Positions 34,976-46,536 of a DNA stretch of 64,000 bases are shown piece by piece. A program made the translations under genes and the position numbers. Within the stretch, counting starts at the first letter, position 1. Each line of letters begins with the position of its first letter. This DNA is from Flaccisagitta enflata (lineage: Eukaryota; Chaetognatha; Sagittoidea; Aphragmophora). The notes beneath the pieces are model-generated. The model worked only from the letters and a program-made list of their open reading frames with translations, searched no databases and was not told the DNA's origin. The DNA is taken from assembly GCA_965153355.1 (NCBI GenBank), contig OZ231126.1, positions 79,856,001 to 79,920,000 on the forward strand, given 5' to 3'.

Positions 34976-36611
34976 TTTCCTCTTATCTAAGAGGCCCACC
35001 ATATCATATGGTGCTGTCCCCACTTCTCGCCGCCCCTGCTTCTGGGACGCGTCCCTTGGAGTCGCACTCTCATTTCTAGTCACGTGCGAATTTCATCTCT
35101 GCCAAATGACGATCGTTGATTCGAATACTGTTTTTGCTTCGCTTAAGTGCACCCTTTTTGGGCAGCGGCCCCAAAGGGCCGATGTCCTGTAGAACACAGG
35201 GGGGAATCTTGAGACGTCTGTCCGTCCTTCTGTCCGTCCGTCCTTCCATCCGTCCGTCCTTCCTTCTGTCCGTCCGTCCCCCCAATTGACCAGCAAGGCC
35301 TCAAATTAGCCCTCCCAAGACTCAATTTAGCCCTTGAGGCCTCAAATCAGCCCTCTTGACTTCAAATCAGCCCCCCATGCCTAAAATCTACCCTTCAGAC
35401 CTCAAATCTGCCCTCAAGACATTCAATCATTGGGTGGGAACAACACGGAGCTCCTGATTTTTACTATTTTTCGGCGAATTTCTTAAACTCTTGGCTCGCA
35501 GCTGGCCTGCATTGACTTTTTTACAGCTGCTGAAGTGTTTTCCCGTGTCTTCCTATGGGAGAGGGATACGAAGATTCCGCAGCGGCAGCAGTTTGGATTT
35601 GTGAGCTCACAAAACAGACTAAAAAAAAACGACATTACAAAGCTATCTAACTAATTGTAATTGTTTACATACTAAGAAAGGAAGAAAAACAAAGAAAAAA
35701 AAAGAAAAAGAACTAATACCCCGCAACAGAATGTCTGAATAAACTCTCGCGGACATGGAAGGCTTTGGTTAAATAAAAAAACATGATCAAGTAAAAACGC
35801 CGTACCAACGACGCAATTGCGGGAGAAGCTATAATTACTACATACATTGTTCATCAACAACATTCTTGTTCATCAGCATGCTTGTTCTTCAGCTACATTC
35901 CTTAACAACGTCCATCAACCACAATTGAAGTCCCCGGCAATGGATCCACAACCTCTTCCCAGATGACTATTCATTTTTAATTTCCTCATTTACCTTTGCA
36001 GATGATTTTCATAAGTATATCGCATTCTTACCCTATTTTGAAAAAAAACTTAGCTAGGGCTTAAAACACCTTTCTCTTGGCACCTAGAGTATAGAATGTT
36101 AAAAATTCCTCTTCTACATTCTTTCATTATCCATCCGTGTCATTCCCCGATCCCCCTTTCTTTTACTCACTTCTAACAGGTCCACGTGTTTCTTCTGGAA
36201 CGTTTTGTAAAAAGTCGCTATGCTACACTTACGAAACAAAATATTACCCTATGACCCTCAACTACACCATCTGCCCTCCTCAACGAGTTGACAATGTGTC
36301 AACACCCTCACCTTGCTGTCTCCATCTCAAAGAGTTGTAAGTCTGAACATCAGACTGATACACCAGGTGAGAATTCTACTATGTATATGCTTTGCTTAAC
36401 AATATCCATGCCTATGTCAAATCTAGTATCTAGCCTGCACTGGGACGTAGTTATAGACCCTTAGCTTCTCACGCCTATACTATTGATGATATAATGAAAA
36501 CTGTAGTATAAGAACTAGAAAAAAAAAGCCTGAGCCTTCATGTCTCTCCATTTTGGTTAATTTCTGTTAATTTCTGATAATTTCTTCTATCTTCTCTCAA
36601 TTTGATAGCAC

Positions 36612-38315
36612 ATGTCAAATGATGAGCTTTCAACTCAAGATGTTTTGACAGACGCAACAAAAAACCTATGTACACTTTATCAACATGAAGATGAGGATGA
36701 TGAAAACAACATTGTCTCACTTAATGATAATCAATATTTCACTGAAACGGAATTTATCCAATTTTGTAAAAATACGAATTCAGGCTTCAAGCAATGCATT
36801 GTTTTGGAAGACTCAAATATTTTGGCTCCAGTTCTAGCTCATCTAGTTAACTGCTTAATAGAAAAAGGAATTTGTCCAACTAATAGCAAGCTGGCTAGAG
36901 TCATTCCTATTTATAAGGAAAAAGGCAGTAAGCATCTATATGAAAACTACCGACCTATCTCACTACTATCTTCCTTTTCAAAAATTCTTGAACGACTCAT
37001 TTACGACAAAATATTTACTTTCCTCGTGCGCTACGAAATTCTCTTTGACTCACAATACGGTTTCAGGAAAGGTCACAACACTACACATGCCACTCTTGAC
37101 TTTGTTAAAACAGTCGAAGACGCGCTAGAAAATGACGAAGTAGCCATTGGTGTATTTTGCGACCTTTCCAAAGCCTTTGACACTATCAATCATGAAATAT
37201 TATTAGACAAGCTAAATCATTATGGAATACGAGGTACTGCTAATGACTGGTTTAGATCTTATCTCACTGGTAGAGAACAATATGTAGACTGGAATAACAA
37301 AAAAAGTGACAAATTACCTATTTCCACAGGTGTACCTCAAGGCAGCATACTGGGTCCTCTCTTATTTCTCATTTACATAAATGATCTGCCCACGGCTTCA
37401 AGACTAAAAACTGTCCTATATGCTGATGACTCAAATTTACTTATCAAAGGAAAAGACATTTCATCTGTCTGCAGAAAACTTAACGAGGAGCTAGCAAGTA
37501 TTTGTGATTACTTCAAATCCAATAAACTGAAGTTGAATACAGGAAAAACAAAGCTAGTCTATTTTAGAAAGAAAAGTCAAAATGTCAATTATGAGGAATT
37601 GGAAATATATCTAGATGGTGACAAGCTAAAATTTGAAGAGGAAGCATCATTTCTTGGTATTGTCATAGATGGCAACCTGTCGTGGGACAGGCACTGTGTT
37701 AAAATAGCCAACACCATCTCCCGTAACAATGGAATGCTAAACAGGGTTAAAAAACTGTTACCTCCTGATACCCTCAAAATGCTGTACAACTCATTCATAC
37801 TGCCCCACTTACAGTATGGTTTGGCTGCATGGGGTGGCTGCTCCAACCAAAACAAAAAAAGAATAGTTTCCATACAAAAAAGAGCAATAAGAACGGTTTG
37901 TAAATCATATGCAACATCGCACACAGAGCCAAGGATGAAGAAACTAGGGATATTGGGACTTGAATATCTATACACTCACCAAAGCTCAACTCTTATCCAT
38001 GACGTAATGCATAAAAGAGCACCCAAGCCCATTAGGAACCTTCTATCTCTAGATAGGGAGTCCTCTGACAGAAATCTAAGAAGCCACCACTCAGATCCTC
38101 ACCATTTTCGCACACCTTTTGCAAAATACAGAACTAGCACCAACAGCTTTTGTTTTAAAGGTCCTCAGCTCTGGAATAACTTACCCAAAGAGATCAAGGA
38201 CATAGACAGTAAAAATAGTTTCAAAAATAGGCTAAAAGCAAAGCTACTAGACTCATACAATGAAAAAATCAATTGCAATAATCCAAATTGCTCTGACAAA
38301 AAACATCATCACTGA
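36612..38315 (+). CDS. LINE reverse transcriptase (CR1/L2/jockey-like), 567 aa
   Basis: RNA-dependent DNA polymerase that would copy the element RNA at a nicked target. All RT blocks are present: KLARVIPIYKEKG and NYRPISLLSSFSKILERLI (93-130), YGFRKGHNTTHA, motif A VFCDLSKAFDTINHE with Asp184, WFRSYLTGREQYV, motif B STGVPQGSILGPLLFLIYIN (238-257), motif C YADD 270-273, NKLKLNTGKTKLVYF, FLGIVIDGNLSWDRH, then the thumb (LPHLQYGLAAWG) and a C-terminal region ending in Cys/His-rich CNNPNCSDKKHHH. No apurinic endonuclease domain precedes it. An in-frame TAG lies two codons upstream of the ATG, and the first 60 residues are acidic and atypical. The uninterrupted frame suggests a young copy. It could be a 5'-rearranged element, or the EN may sit in a separate or spliced upstream part. 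Confidence 0.93.
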   Translation: MSNDELSTQDVLTDATKNLCTLYQHEDEDDENNIVSLNDNQYFTETEFIQFCKNTNSGFKQCIVLEDSNILAPVLAHLVNCLIEKGICPTNSKLARVIPIYKEKGSKHLYENYRPISLLSSFSKILERLIYDKIFTFLVRYEILFDSQYGFRKGHNTTHATLDFVKTVEDALENDEVAIGVFCDLSKAFDTINHEILLDKLNHYGIRGTANDWFRSYLTGREQYVDWNNKKSDKLPISTGVPQGSILGPLLFLIYINDLPTASRLKTVLYADDSNLLIKGKDISSVCRKLNEELASICDYFKSNKLKLNTGKTKLVYFRKKSQNVNYEELEIYLDGDKLKFEEEASFLGIVIDGNLSWDRHCVKIANTISRNNGMLNRVKKLLPPDTLKMLYNSFILPHLQYGLAAWGGCSNQNKKRIVSIQKRAIRTVCKSYATSHTEPRMKKLGILGLEYLYTHQSSTLIHDVMHKRAPKPIRNLLSLDRESSDRNLRSHHSDPHHFRTPFAKYRTSTNSFCFKGPQLWNNLPKEIKDIDSKNSFKNRLKAKLLDSYNEKINCNNPNCSDKKHHH

Positions 38316-38352
38316 TTTATCCATGTTTTCATTACTACGGTAGTTTCATAGC

Positions 38353-38404
38353 AGGGTTAGGTCAGGTTAGGTCAGGTCAGGTTAGGTTTGTTAGGGTTAG
38401 GTTC
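38353..38404 (+). repeat. TTAGG(TC)-type telomere-like repeats
   Basis: GGTTAGGTCAGGTTAGG and GTTTGTTAGGGTTAGG-type units just after the RT stop codon, within the LINE 3' region. Confidence 0.8.
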
Positions 38405-39721
38405 TCACAGTTATACTAATCATTCCTTTATTTGATTTTTTCCCACCCTTTTTCACATATTCCCTTTTTACATCAATTCCCCAAGTACATCTTGCACTAA
38501 AGTCATTTTCCTCTCACTATGATATTAAGATACTTGCACCATGAAAATTCTTACATACGACCATTTTGGTCTTAAGGCAATCACCTCTTAGAAAATAAAC
38601 CTCAGCAATGCCCATACTTTTGCCGACATAGTCGGCGCTGGCTCATAATAAATTAATTTGTCATATCCTATTCACCATACCATCCTTTAAACCAATTATG
38701 CTGGCCCCTTTATGAGGGTCAGGACAGTGTGCATTCTCTTCAGTTTGCACATGCCCGTATTCAGAATCCTGTGCATCCCTATCCTTATCACTAATCGTTA
38801 AGAATATCTTAACAATAAACGTATCTTGAGACCTGTTAATTCAGAGCAATATCTTAGGAACTGTTATAGTTTAAAGTGACTGTCCTCTTTTAACAGAATG
38901 CTAAAACAAACAACCCTAGAAATTTTTTGGCTTCTACTTATAATAAACTGCGATGCTACAGCTCAGTATCAAAGGTCAATCTCACCGTGCCTGATTTCCT
39001 TCTCCTTTGCTCTCTCTAATTCCTGCCCCAGGTTTCATCTCACAAAAAGGTTACAAACAACAAAATCTCCGTGTGGGACCGTCCCAACTGAATTGAACCA
39101 TCTCTCTTCTCCTAGGACAAAGAAATAAGATAACAGCTTACACGTCATCACCTTGTCAGAGCATCTGAAAAAAAAAAGAATGAAAAGCACCAATATCTAA
39201 ACCCGCTGCCTTTCTTTTACTCCAACTCTCCTCTCCCCCCCTCCCCTCCCCCCCTTTTCCTTCAATCAAACTGGTCCATATGTCATAATTTTTTGGATTG
39301 TATTGTTTAATATCTGTATACCTGTCTTTCTTTGTCATCTTAGTCTTATCTACCTGTACTTTTTTGAATGTTGAATGTATTCGTACATTTGTTTATTGCC
39401 TTGTTTTCTGTTTGATGTATCCGTACATCTTGTTGTGTATTTATGTATTTATTTTAGTTAGAAAACTGCATCCTCTATCCCAACTATTAGCCTTTTTTTT
39501 TCCTTCTCTCCAACCTATACAAAAAATAAAGCCTTAAAAACTGAGGTCTACTCAGAAAAAGCTACCCCTATTAATTGTTACCCTCCCATTGCTACGTCTA
39601 ATGTGTCGGGGCCTAGTGGCTTACTGTTGTCGTCCCTCTTGACTTGATTGATACTCGCCATACTTAATTGTAATCGTCTCAGACTTAGAGTTAAGAGGAA
39701 AATAAATTGAAATTGAATTGA
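38405..39721 (+). other. LINE 3' region, no ORF recognised
   Basis: Pyrimidine-rich stretches and several short frames without motifs. AAAAAATAAAGCC near 39521 resembles a polyadenylation signal. Confidence 0.4.
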
Positions 39722-39985
39722 AATCAGCCCTCCAATCATAAAACCAGCCCTCCAAACCTTAACTGTACCCTCCAGCCCTCAAATATGCCTTCAGTGGCCT
39801 AAATCAGTCATTTAGAGCCCCCTCAGGACAGACGGAAGGACGGACGTCTCGAAATTCACCCCTGTGTTCTACAGGACATGGGCCCTTTGGGGCCCCTGCC
39901 CTGCTCTCACTCCGCTTCTTCACTGGATCACTCTCAGCAGGGCATCGGGTACTGCTGACCATGTGCGATCCTTGGATGACTAGTT

Positions 39986-40570
39986 AGATGCGTCCTTGCA
40001 TCTCTATGAGAGGGTCTCTCCGTCCGTATGTCCGTCCATTAACCCAAGTTCAAAAATTTCACTTATCAACTCCAATCACTGGCCAACCACCCCTGATCAT
40101 TTTTAGATGCGTCCTCGCATCACTAGAGTTACGCCATTCAGGTTATTTTTTGGATCTTGCCCTTATCCCTCCCACTTCTGGATTTTAATTTTTTCCAAAT
40201 TAATTCTTTTGCATCCCACTACAAATACTTATGAAACTCATGCTACTGCTCTCAATGTTTGTTCACATATTCATTTCATGAAAATTTTTGCATCATTTTC
40301 TAGTTGACTCTTGCTTCTAAGTATTTTAAACATTTTGTCAATAAAAAGTCCTTGAAAGCGTTACAACAAATGTCTAGGATAAACATTGCTTTATGCAAAA
40401 CTCATCAAAGCGTTGATCTCATAGCTTTATTATGAACATTTATTGATCTTGCTTACAGCCACAATTGATTAGTATTTCGCTACACATATTGAAGTCCAGT
40501 AATAACCTTGAAATCCCTCTGCTCAGAGCCGAGTAGAGGACGCATCGTTGCCCTATTGGGCTTGTTTAAG
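39986..40570 (+). mobile_element. SH element, GATGCGTCC flavour
   Basis: Two hairpin starts, AGATGCGTCCTTGCATCT (39986) and AGATGCGTCCTCGCATCACT (40105), the first with GTCCGTATGTCCGTCC. The common end AGAGGACGCATCGTTGCCC and GGGCTTGTTT is at 40533-40566. GATGCGTCC and GGACGCATC are exact reverse complements, so the ends match in this flavour too. Confidence 0.7.
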
Positions 40571-41358
40571 GCATAACCGTTATAACGACCAACGTTCCAT
40601 CAGAAACTTAGATGTTTGAATGAAGCGTTTAAAATGTTATGTGAAATTTCATCCGTTTCATGTACTCAATGAAGATGTGCATCTATTGATGTTATTTCCC
40701 GAGTCAGGTGACATCTGGAATCACATCATGAATCAAATCTTTAGTCTTGTTTTGTATATTGGCTCTATTGAACATATCATGAACCATGTCTTTAGCCTTG
40801 TTCTTTGCATTAGCATCATGAATCATATCTTTAGCCTTGTTTTTTACAGTGGCTCCATCGAACATATCATGAACCATATTTCTAGCCTTGTCCTTTGCAT
40901 TAGCATCATGAATCATATCTTTGGCCTTGTTTTTCACATTTGCTCCATGCAGGTTGTCATTGGCATGATTCGTCGCAAACATGTCGTGAATCATGTCTTT
41001 GGTCTTCTTCTTTCCATCATTGACCCGCAACTTTTCCTTAGTGGTTGCATCGACGGCGTCGTTGGTGGCCCCGAGCATACCGTGGACTGCGTCCTTGATC
41101 GTTTTCTCCTCCGCTTTGTCATCGGCGGCATTCACGGCATTGGGGCCATCAGCGCCTTCCCCAGCGCCTGGCGCCGGAGACCTCGCTCTCGCTTCCCACC
41201 ACGAGAAAGGGTTCTATGCCGGCGATCCAAATGTGAAAGCTCGAGGAGGTTGTCCATTCATTTGGTGGCTGAAGACTGTCTGAGAAGGTTGGCCGAAACC
41301 ACCGACAGAAGACGAACTCACCGACAAACCGAATGAGTTAAATGGGAACCTAAGAAGT

Positions 41359-41594
<236 letters not shown>

Positions 41595-41692
41595 GCAGAG
41601 CAGAGAGAGATAGAAGTGATAAAATGTAAAGACGGAAAGGAAAAATCACCAAGAAGGACGCTCAAAAGAACAAGTGATGGAAAGTTACAATA

Positions 41693-41950
41693 TCGTTGTG
41701 GACGGGTGGGCAGGGGCATCCAACCCCCAGCCTCACCCCAAACCTACCCCCAACCACTCCTGCAACGCACTCACACATACCCACACACAATAACAACTGC
41801 AGTATCTTAAATGCGCGTTGTTCGCGTTTTCAACTCGATCGTGACCGACCAACGGACCGACGGACTAATGGACCAACGGACCAACGGACCAACGGACCAA
41901 CGGACAAAGCCCCTTATACGTATCGAATTTTCGCGTCCCCAACTAAAAAT
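41693..41950 (-). mobile_element. SH element (GTTG flavour), copy-2 counterpart
   Basis: Matches 1293-1563, but the (CA)n run is reduced and the start arm is altered (GTCCGTTGGTCC tract at 41845-41905, AATTTTCGCGTCCCCAACTA). Confidence 0.55.
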
Positions 41951-42307
41951 AATAGATAAGATTGACACTGTCAATCTTATCAATTTGACAGGAACAGTTC
42001 TGTATTTGCAAAAGACAAAGACGATTCCATTTACTACCCTTGTCTTAATGGGAAACCCGATCAAGGCGTATCCATAGGGCCGACGCCGAAGGCAGGTGTC
42101 ATCATGGGACGATTCACGGGATAGCCGAAGCTGTCGTACCCGTAGTTTCGGCAAAACGGGAAGCAGTTGGCAAATGGCCATATCTTCTCTTTCGTTTCAA
42201 CCGTACCTGGCTCATCTCTGAAATGGAAAAGAGTCACAGGGCAATGAAATATTGCAGATTGCATCAGATCATTGGAACTGCCTTTAGACTAGGTCAAGAA
42301 AAGGACA

Positions 42308-42551
42308 ACCCTTTACAGTCGCGTGTGGTTGTTAAGACCATTAGACCAAAAGACTAAAAGACCAAAAGACTAAGAGACTAAATGTAAATTGACTTTGAAT
42401 AACCTAAAATGACTTAAAATGACTTAAAATGGCGTAAAACGTCAAAAAAAGCTATGCCTGACGAACCGACCGACAGACCGACAGACCAACAGACCGACAG
42501 ACCGACAGACCGACAGAGTGGGTTGAAGAGTCGCGTGCGCGCGACTAAAAA
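42308..42551 (-). mobile_element. SH element (GTCGCG flavour), copy-2 counterpart
   Basis: Same as 1919-2145, with additional GACAGACC repeats. Confidence 0.65.
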
Positions 42552-43280
42552 TTTTCAACTGAGAAAAAAAAACAACTTTGATTCAAAAGAAAACGGTTAA
42601 CTGAAGTATTTTCGTTTTAAGGCGTACCAATTGGTCTCTATCATCTGCATCAAAATTATCTAATTCTGTTGTCTGTCAAACATTTTCCTTACTTAAGAAT
42701 CCGTTTGAGCAAAGTAAAATTGTTCAATGGTTCCCACCTTGAAATGTGGGCAGGGGAAGAGATCTAAACGAAAGGTAGCTTCCTGCCCATGTGTTTAAAA
42801 CAACACCTCAAAGGTTACATCTCACCCTCTTCCTACATATCAATTGATTCAAGCTTAACGGCAGGTGCCGGGTTTACACTTTAAGCATTCATGAGCTGCT
42901 GTGAAATTCATGACATGCCGACAAGACTCAACAGCGGTGGTGCGTAGCTTTCATCGATCAATCAAATGATATCTCGGAGGTTTTACACGTCTCAATTTAA
43001 AATTTCATGTCGGTCGCGTGATTCTTAACGTCAGTGGATGACTTGTCAGTTGCCAAAGGTTGTTCGTTCGAATTCCACTTTCTCTCTTTCACAAGTTGAG
43101 CATATCTATACCAATAAAACTAAGGTTTTCAACAACCTAATTGAATGTTCCCATTTATCATCAATGGCACCAAATGAACCAATGATAAAAGCCAATGGGC
43201 TCACAAGTCCTCTTCTGAATGTCCCAATAGATTTCGGCAAGAATCATTGATCATTGATCCTGTCATATGAGACATGGGTA
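42552..43280. other. No recognised gene (copy of 2146-2874)
   Basis: Near-identical to copy 1, including the 70-codon frame at 43038-43250. Ends at the ATGGGTA repeat that bounds the 4.1-kb private block. Confidence 0.4.
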
Positions 43281-43472
43281 GAGATATATCGTCAGCCAAA
43301 ACCATAACGTGATAAGTGGGCAAAACGCGGGCGTGGTCGCGTTTTTTTCACCATAACCCTTCAAAAAAGAAGCATGATCAGGTGCTAAGGACAAGCTATT
43401 CTTCTCTTTTAAGTTTTAGGATCCCGTGATGGTGCCTTTTGTCTTTACACGTGATCGCGTTTGCCCTTTTCA

Positions 43473-43581
<109 letters not shown>

Positions 43582-43771
43582 TTGTGTGTGCGCATACACA
43601 TTTTTAGGGAATCCATTTCTTTTTTTTTCTTCCACTTGCTTTTTTTCTTTCCCTTCTCCATCTTTCTTTCATTCTTTCATTCATTTCTTTATCCTTCTTC
43701 CTTTCTTCCTTTTCTGCTCTCCTTCTTTCCTTCTTTCCATTTTTCCTTCTTTCTTTCTTTCTATCTTTCTT

Positions 43772-44083
43772 TTTAGTCGCACGTTACGCGACTCTATAAC
43801 CCACTTTTTGGTCAGGCCATCGGTCCGTCGGTCCGTTGGTCCGTCCGTCATGGAAAGGTTTTAAAGACGTTTTATTACGTTTTTTATGTCCCTGAATAAT
43901 AGAAAAAGAAACTTGGAGTAGACAGCTAGTTGATTTGTTTTTTTGAAAACAAGGCCAGTTGCGGATGGTTGAGATACCGACTGACATGGCGAGGTGGAGA
44001 GTCGCGTGTCTGCGACTAAAAAGTGGTTTGTCTGTCTATCTGCCAGACTTTTTTTTGTGCTGACGCATGCGACTTAAGTCCTT
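43772..44083 (+). mobile_element. SH element with a minimal SH element nested in reverse
   Basis: Start TTTTTAGTCGCACGTTACGCGACT and GTCCGTCGGTCCGTTGGTCC, end GACGCATGCGACTTAAGTCC and TTGACCTTGTTTTC. Within it, 43951-44022 reads, in the minus sense, TTTTTAGTCGCAGACACGCGACT, a very short interior, CATCCGCAACTGGCCTTGTT. Confidence 0.55.
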
Positions 44084-44549
44084 GACCTTGTTTTCTTCCT
44101 TTCTTTCCTTCTTTCCTCTTTCTCTTTTTCTTTCTTTTTTTTTCTTTTCTCCTTTTTTTCTATGAAAAAAATCCTTTTCCTTTTCTTCCATGGGATATTT
44201 AGTAAGTGTCAGAAGGAGGAATTATTTTCACTATATTATTGGCGATTTTTTGGGAGTCATGCTTTTTTGAACTAAGAAACTAATGAACAAGGCCAAGACC
44301 TATAAGTCACATGCGAGACATGAAACACTTAAGATGACTTAAATTGACTTTGAATGACTCAAGGTGACCTAGTCCTGCACCACTGTGAAAGGTTTGCCTT
44401 TTCCAGAAAAAAATCGATAAAAATTGATAAATATCTGCCGATGGGTTTCATGCTTTGTTTTCCAGGGCATGGTGAGCAACCAAATCGTCCAACCACCGGT
44501 TCTACATGCAAGTTCCACCATCTAGCTAACTTGAGTCCAAATTTGTGCG

Positions 44550-44700
44550 TTTTTACCCACAGACACGCGACTCTAGAACTTGCCCTGTGGTCTGTCTGTA
44601 AGTCCGTCAAGCCGTCCGTAACATTTTTTAATTGTGAGCGGTTTTTGCATTACTGCTCCTGCGCAACCATCCATGACTGTCCTGCCGTGTATCCTCTAAC
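44550..44700 (+). mobile_element. SH element, worn start
   Basis: ACCCACAGACACGCGACTCT, GTCTGTCTGTAAGTCCGTCA, then TTTTTGCATTACTGCTCCTG, CATCCATGACTGTCCTGCCG. The closest full relative is at 21834-22006. Confidence 0.6.
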
Positions 44701-44722
44701 TGGTTAAACATTAGCCTCTGTA

Positions 44723-45349
44723 CCTAAATGACAAAAAGCAATAAAATTAACGTTCTACGAGCAGATCATGTTGTGGGACTGTCTCAGGCTTCTGTTGAAA
44801 TCAATATTGGCTTTGAAATTCTACTTTTAGGTGTCCGCGCCTTACCTTCTATTTTCCTTACCCCTATAGGAAATCCAAAATTTCAAAATACTCAAATTCT
44901 AATTCTGTCTGCAGATTTGGAATCTGCAGAAAAAACTGACAATTGAAAGTGTTTTCCTTTTTTTGATATTCCAATTAGAAGTTGGTCAAAAGTGCTGTCA
45001 AATATCGCGAAATATACCTTTCCTTTTAATTTCTTTGTAAAATTGTTGAACTTACCTTTTTTTAGAATCTTTAGCGTGGATTTTGATACTGATCCCGAAG
45101 GAATTTTGAAAAAAGAAAAGCACTTTCAACAGACAGTTTTTCATGCAGATTCCAAATCTGCTGTCAAAAGTTTGATTCGAGCAATTTGAAATTTTTGGTT
45201 TTCTATTGACCCATGGAAAGTTCAAGGTAAGGCGCGGCAAGGAAGATGTAAACTTTTAAAGCTGAAAATGGTCACAATAGAAGCCCAAGACAGCTCCACA
45301 ATATGAACTGCTCGTAGAATTTGGATTTCTTTGGATTTAGTCATTTCAG
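44723..45349. mobile_element. 627-bp palindromic MITE, TA-flanked
   Basis: TA at 44721-44722 and 45350-45351. Outer ends CCTAAATGAC and, reversed, CTGAAATGAC. Inner arms TTCTACGAGCAGATCATGTT and its mate are strongly complementary, and a further inner palindrome GCAGATTTGGAATCTGCAG mirrors CAGATTCCAAATCTG. Non-coding. Confidence 0.75.
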
Positions 45350-45884
45350 TACATGTATTCTCACCATTCGATAGACCTTCTCGCTTTTATTACTTTGATC
45401 AAATAATTCACTCATTCATTCATTCAGTTATCGATTTATTCATTCATTCATTCATTCATTCATTCATAGACCCAATTGCTCATTGATTCATTCATCCATT
45501 CATTCATTGTTTATTGTGAGATGCATGCATAAGCTTAAACGCAGCCCCGTTCATTTTTTTTCCCTTTCTTACCTTTTGGAGTCGCGTGCTACGCGACTCT
45601 ACAACTGGCTTGCCCTGAAATCAAAAGCATCTGATACCAGCAAAACGATTTGAGCTACAATTGCCAGATCGGTCTCAAATGAAGTATAATTTGAAAACGT
45701 TTACATCTGAGAACAATCTGGCACCGGTTATCAAGTTGTTTAAGAATTAAAGGCAGAATATTGAAAAACGGTGATGATAAAAACATGATTTTTTGAGCCT
45801 CAACTGTAACCACTCGTTTTACTTCTAATTGATGTTGTGGGCAAACGATTTAAGCTAGACCAATAAAATTTGTACACAAAAAAG
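45350..45884. other. (ATTC)n run and an SH start; no gene
   Basis: ATTC tetramers at 45405-45520. An SH start (GAGTCGCGTGCTACGCGACT) lies at 45581. The dispersed motif AACGATTTGAGCTACAATTG with CCAGATCGGTCTC lies at 45640-45685. Confidence 0.5.
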
Positions 45885-46536
45885 GCCGGATACACGGCCA
45901 ATACCAGTCGCGGATGGGTGGGCAGGGGCGGAAATGCGTGTTTCCCACTTTTGGGCAGCGGCCCCGAAGGGGTCGATGACCTATGCTTTCACACATATGG
46001 GGGATTTTCTCCTTCTTCTTCTCCGTACCCCCCTCCCCCAGCCTCGAGGCCCATATCTCAGCCTCAAGGCCCATATTCCAGCCTCGAGGCCCAAATCCTA
46101 GTCTTGAGGCCAAAATCCCAACCTCCAGGCCTAAATCCCCACCCCAAGGCCCAAATTCCAGCCTCAAGGGATTTGGGCCTCAAGACTGGGATTTGGGCCT
46201 TGAGGCTGGGATATGGGCCTTGAGGCTGAGATATGGGCCTCGAGGCTGGGGGGAGGGGGGTGCGGAGGAGAAGGAGGAGAAGAAGAAGGAGAAAATCCCC
46301 CATGTGTGTGAAAGCATAGGTCATTGACCCCTTTGGGGCCGCTGCCCTGCTCCACCCTCAACTTCAACCACAACCTACTTAAGCAGGGCACGGGTACCGC
46401 TGACCATCTAACGCTTTTGCGACTATTTGACTTGAGTGTGACGGATGGACGGACCGACCAACCAACCAACCGACCGACCAACCAATAGACGGACGGACAA
46501 AGCCTCTTATAGAGTCCCTAGTCCGCGACTAAAAAC
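45885..46536 (-). mobile_element. SH element (GTCGCGGA flavour) carrying a nested MC element
   Basis: Minus-sense start TTTTTAGTCGCGGACTAGGG, then GTCCGTCCGTCTATTGGTTG. End CCCACCCATCCGCGACTGGT and GTGTATCCGGCC. The MC element lies at 45953-46408. This is the clearest example of one family within the other. Confidence 0.75.
45953..46408 (+). mobile_element. MC element, ATGACC flavour, palindromic core
   Basis: Arms 45953-46020 and 46270-46349 carry matched GATGACCTATGCTTTCACAC-type sequence. Core units GCCTCGAGGCCCAAATCC run one way to about 46165 and the other way afterwards, making almost the whole element a foldback. Tail GCAGGGCACGGGTACCGCTG. Confidence 0.8.

Larger units (their letters stand above)
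35434..39722 (+). mobile_element. 4.3-kb LINE with AATTG-type tail
   Basis: Begins after CAATCAT (which also follows the element in the resumed core, suggesting an imperfect target duplication) and ends AATTGAAATTGAATTGAAAT. It carries one RT ORF. The 5' 1.2 kb has no open endonuclease frame, and the 1.4-kb 3' region is unusually long. Confidence 0.75.
35156..39985 (+). mobile_element. MC element (cluster unit 8) split by a LINE
   Basis: The left arm (TTTTTGGGCAGCGGCCCCAA, 35156-35215) and core units (GACCTCAAATCTGCCCTCAA) stop at about 35433. After the LINE, core units resume at 39723 (CAGCCCTCCAATCATAAAAC), followed by the right arm (TGTGTTCTACAGGACATGGG) and the tail ending TGCGATCCTTGGATGACTAG. 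Confidence 0.8.

Noticed and set aside
38353-38404. A chromosome end
   Set aside because: The run is about 50 bp, mixed in sequence and internal to a LINE, with normal sequence on both sides.
40704-41135. LEA protein assignment for the KAKDMIHD repeats
   Set aside because: Only the composition and amphipathic periodicity are similar. The 11-residue LEA group 3 motif is not present as such.
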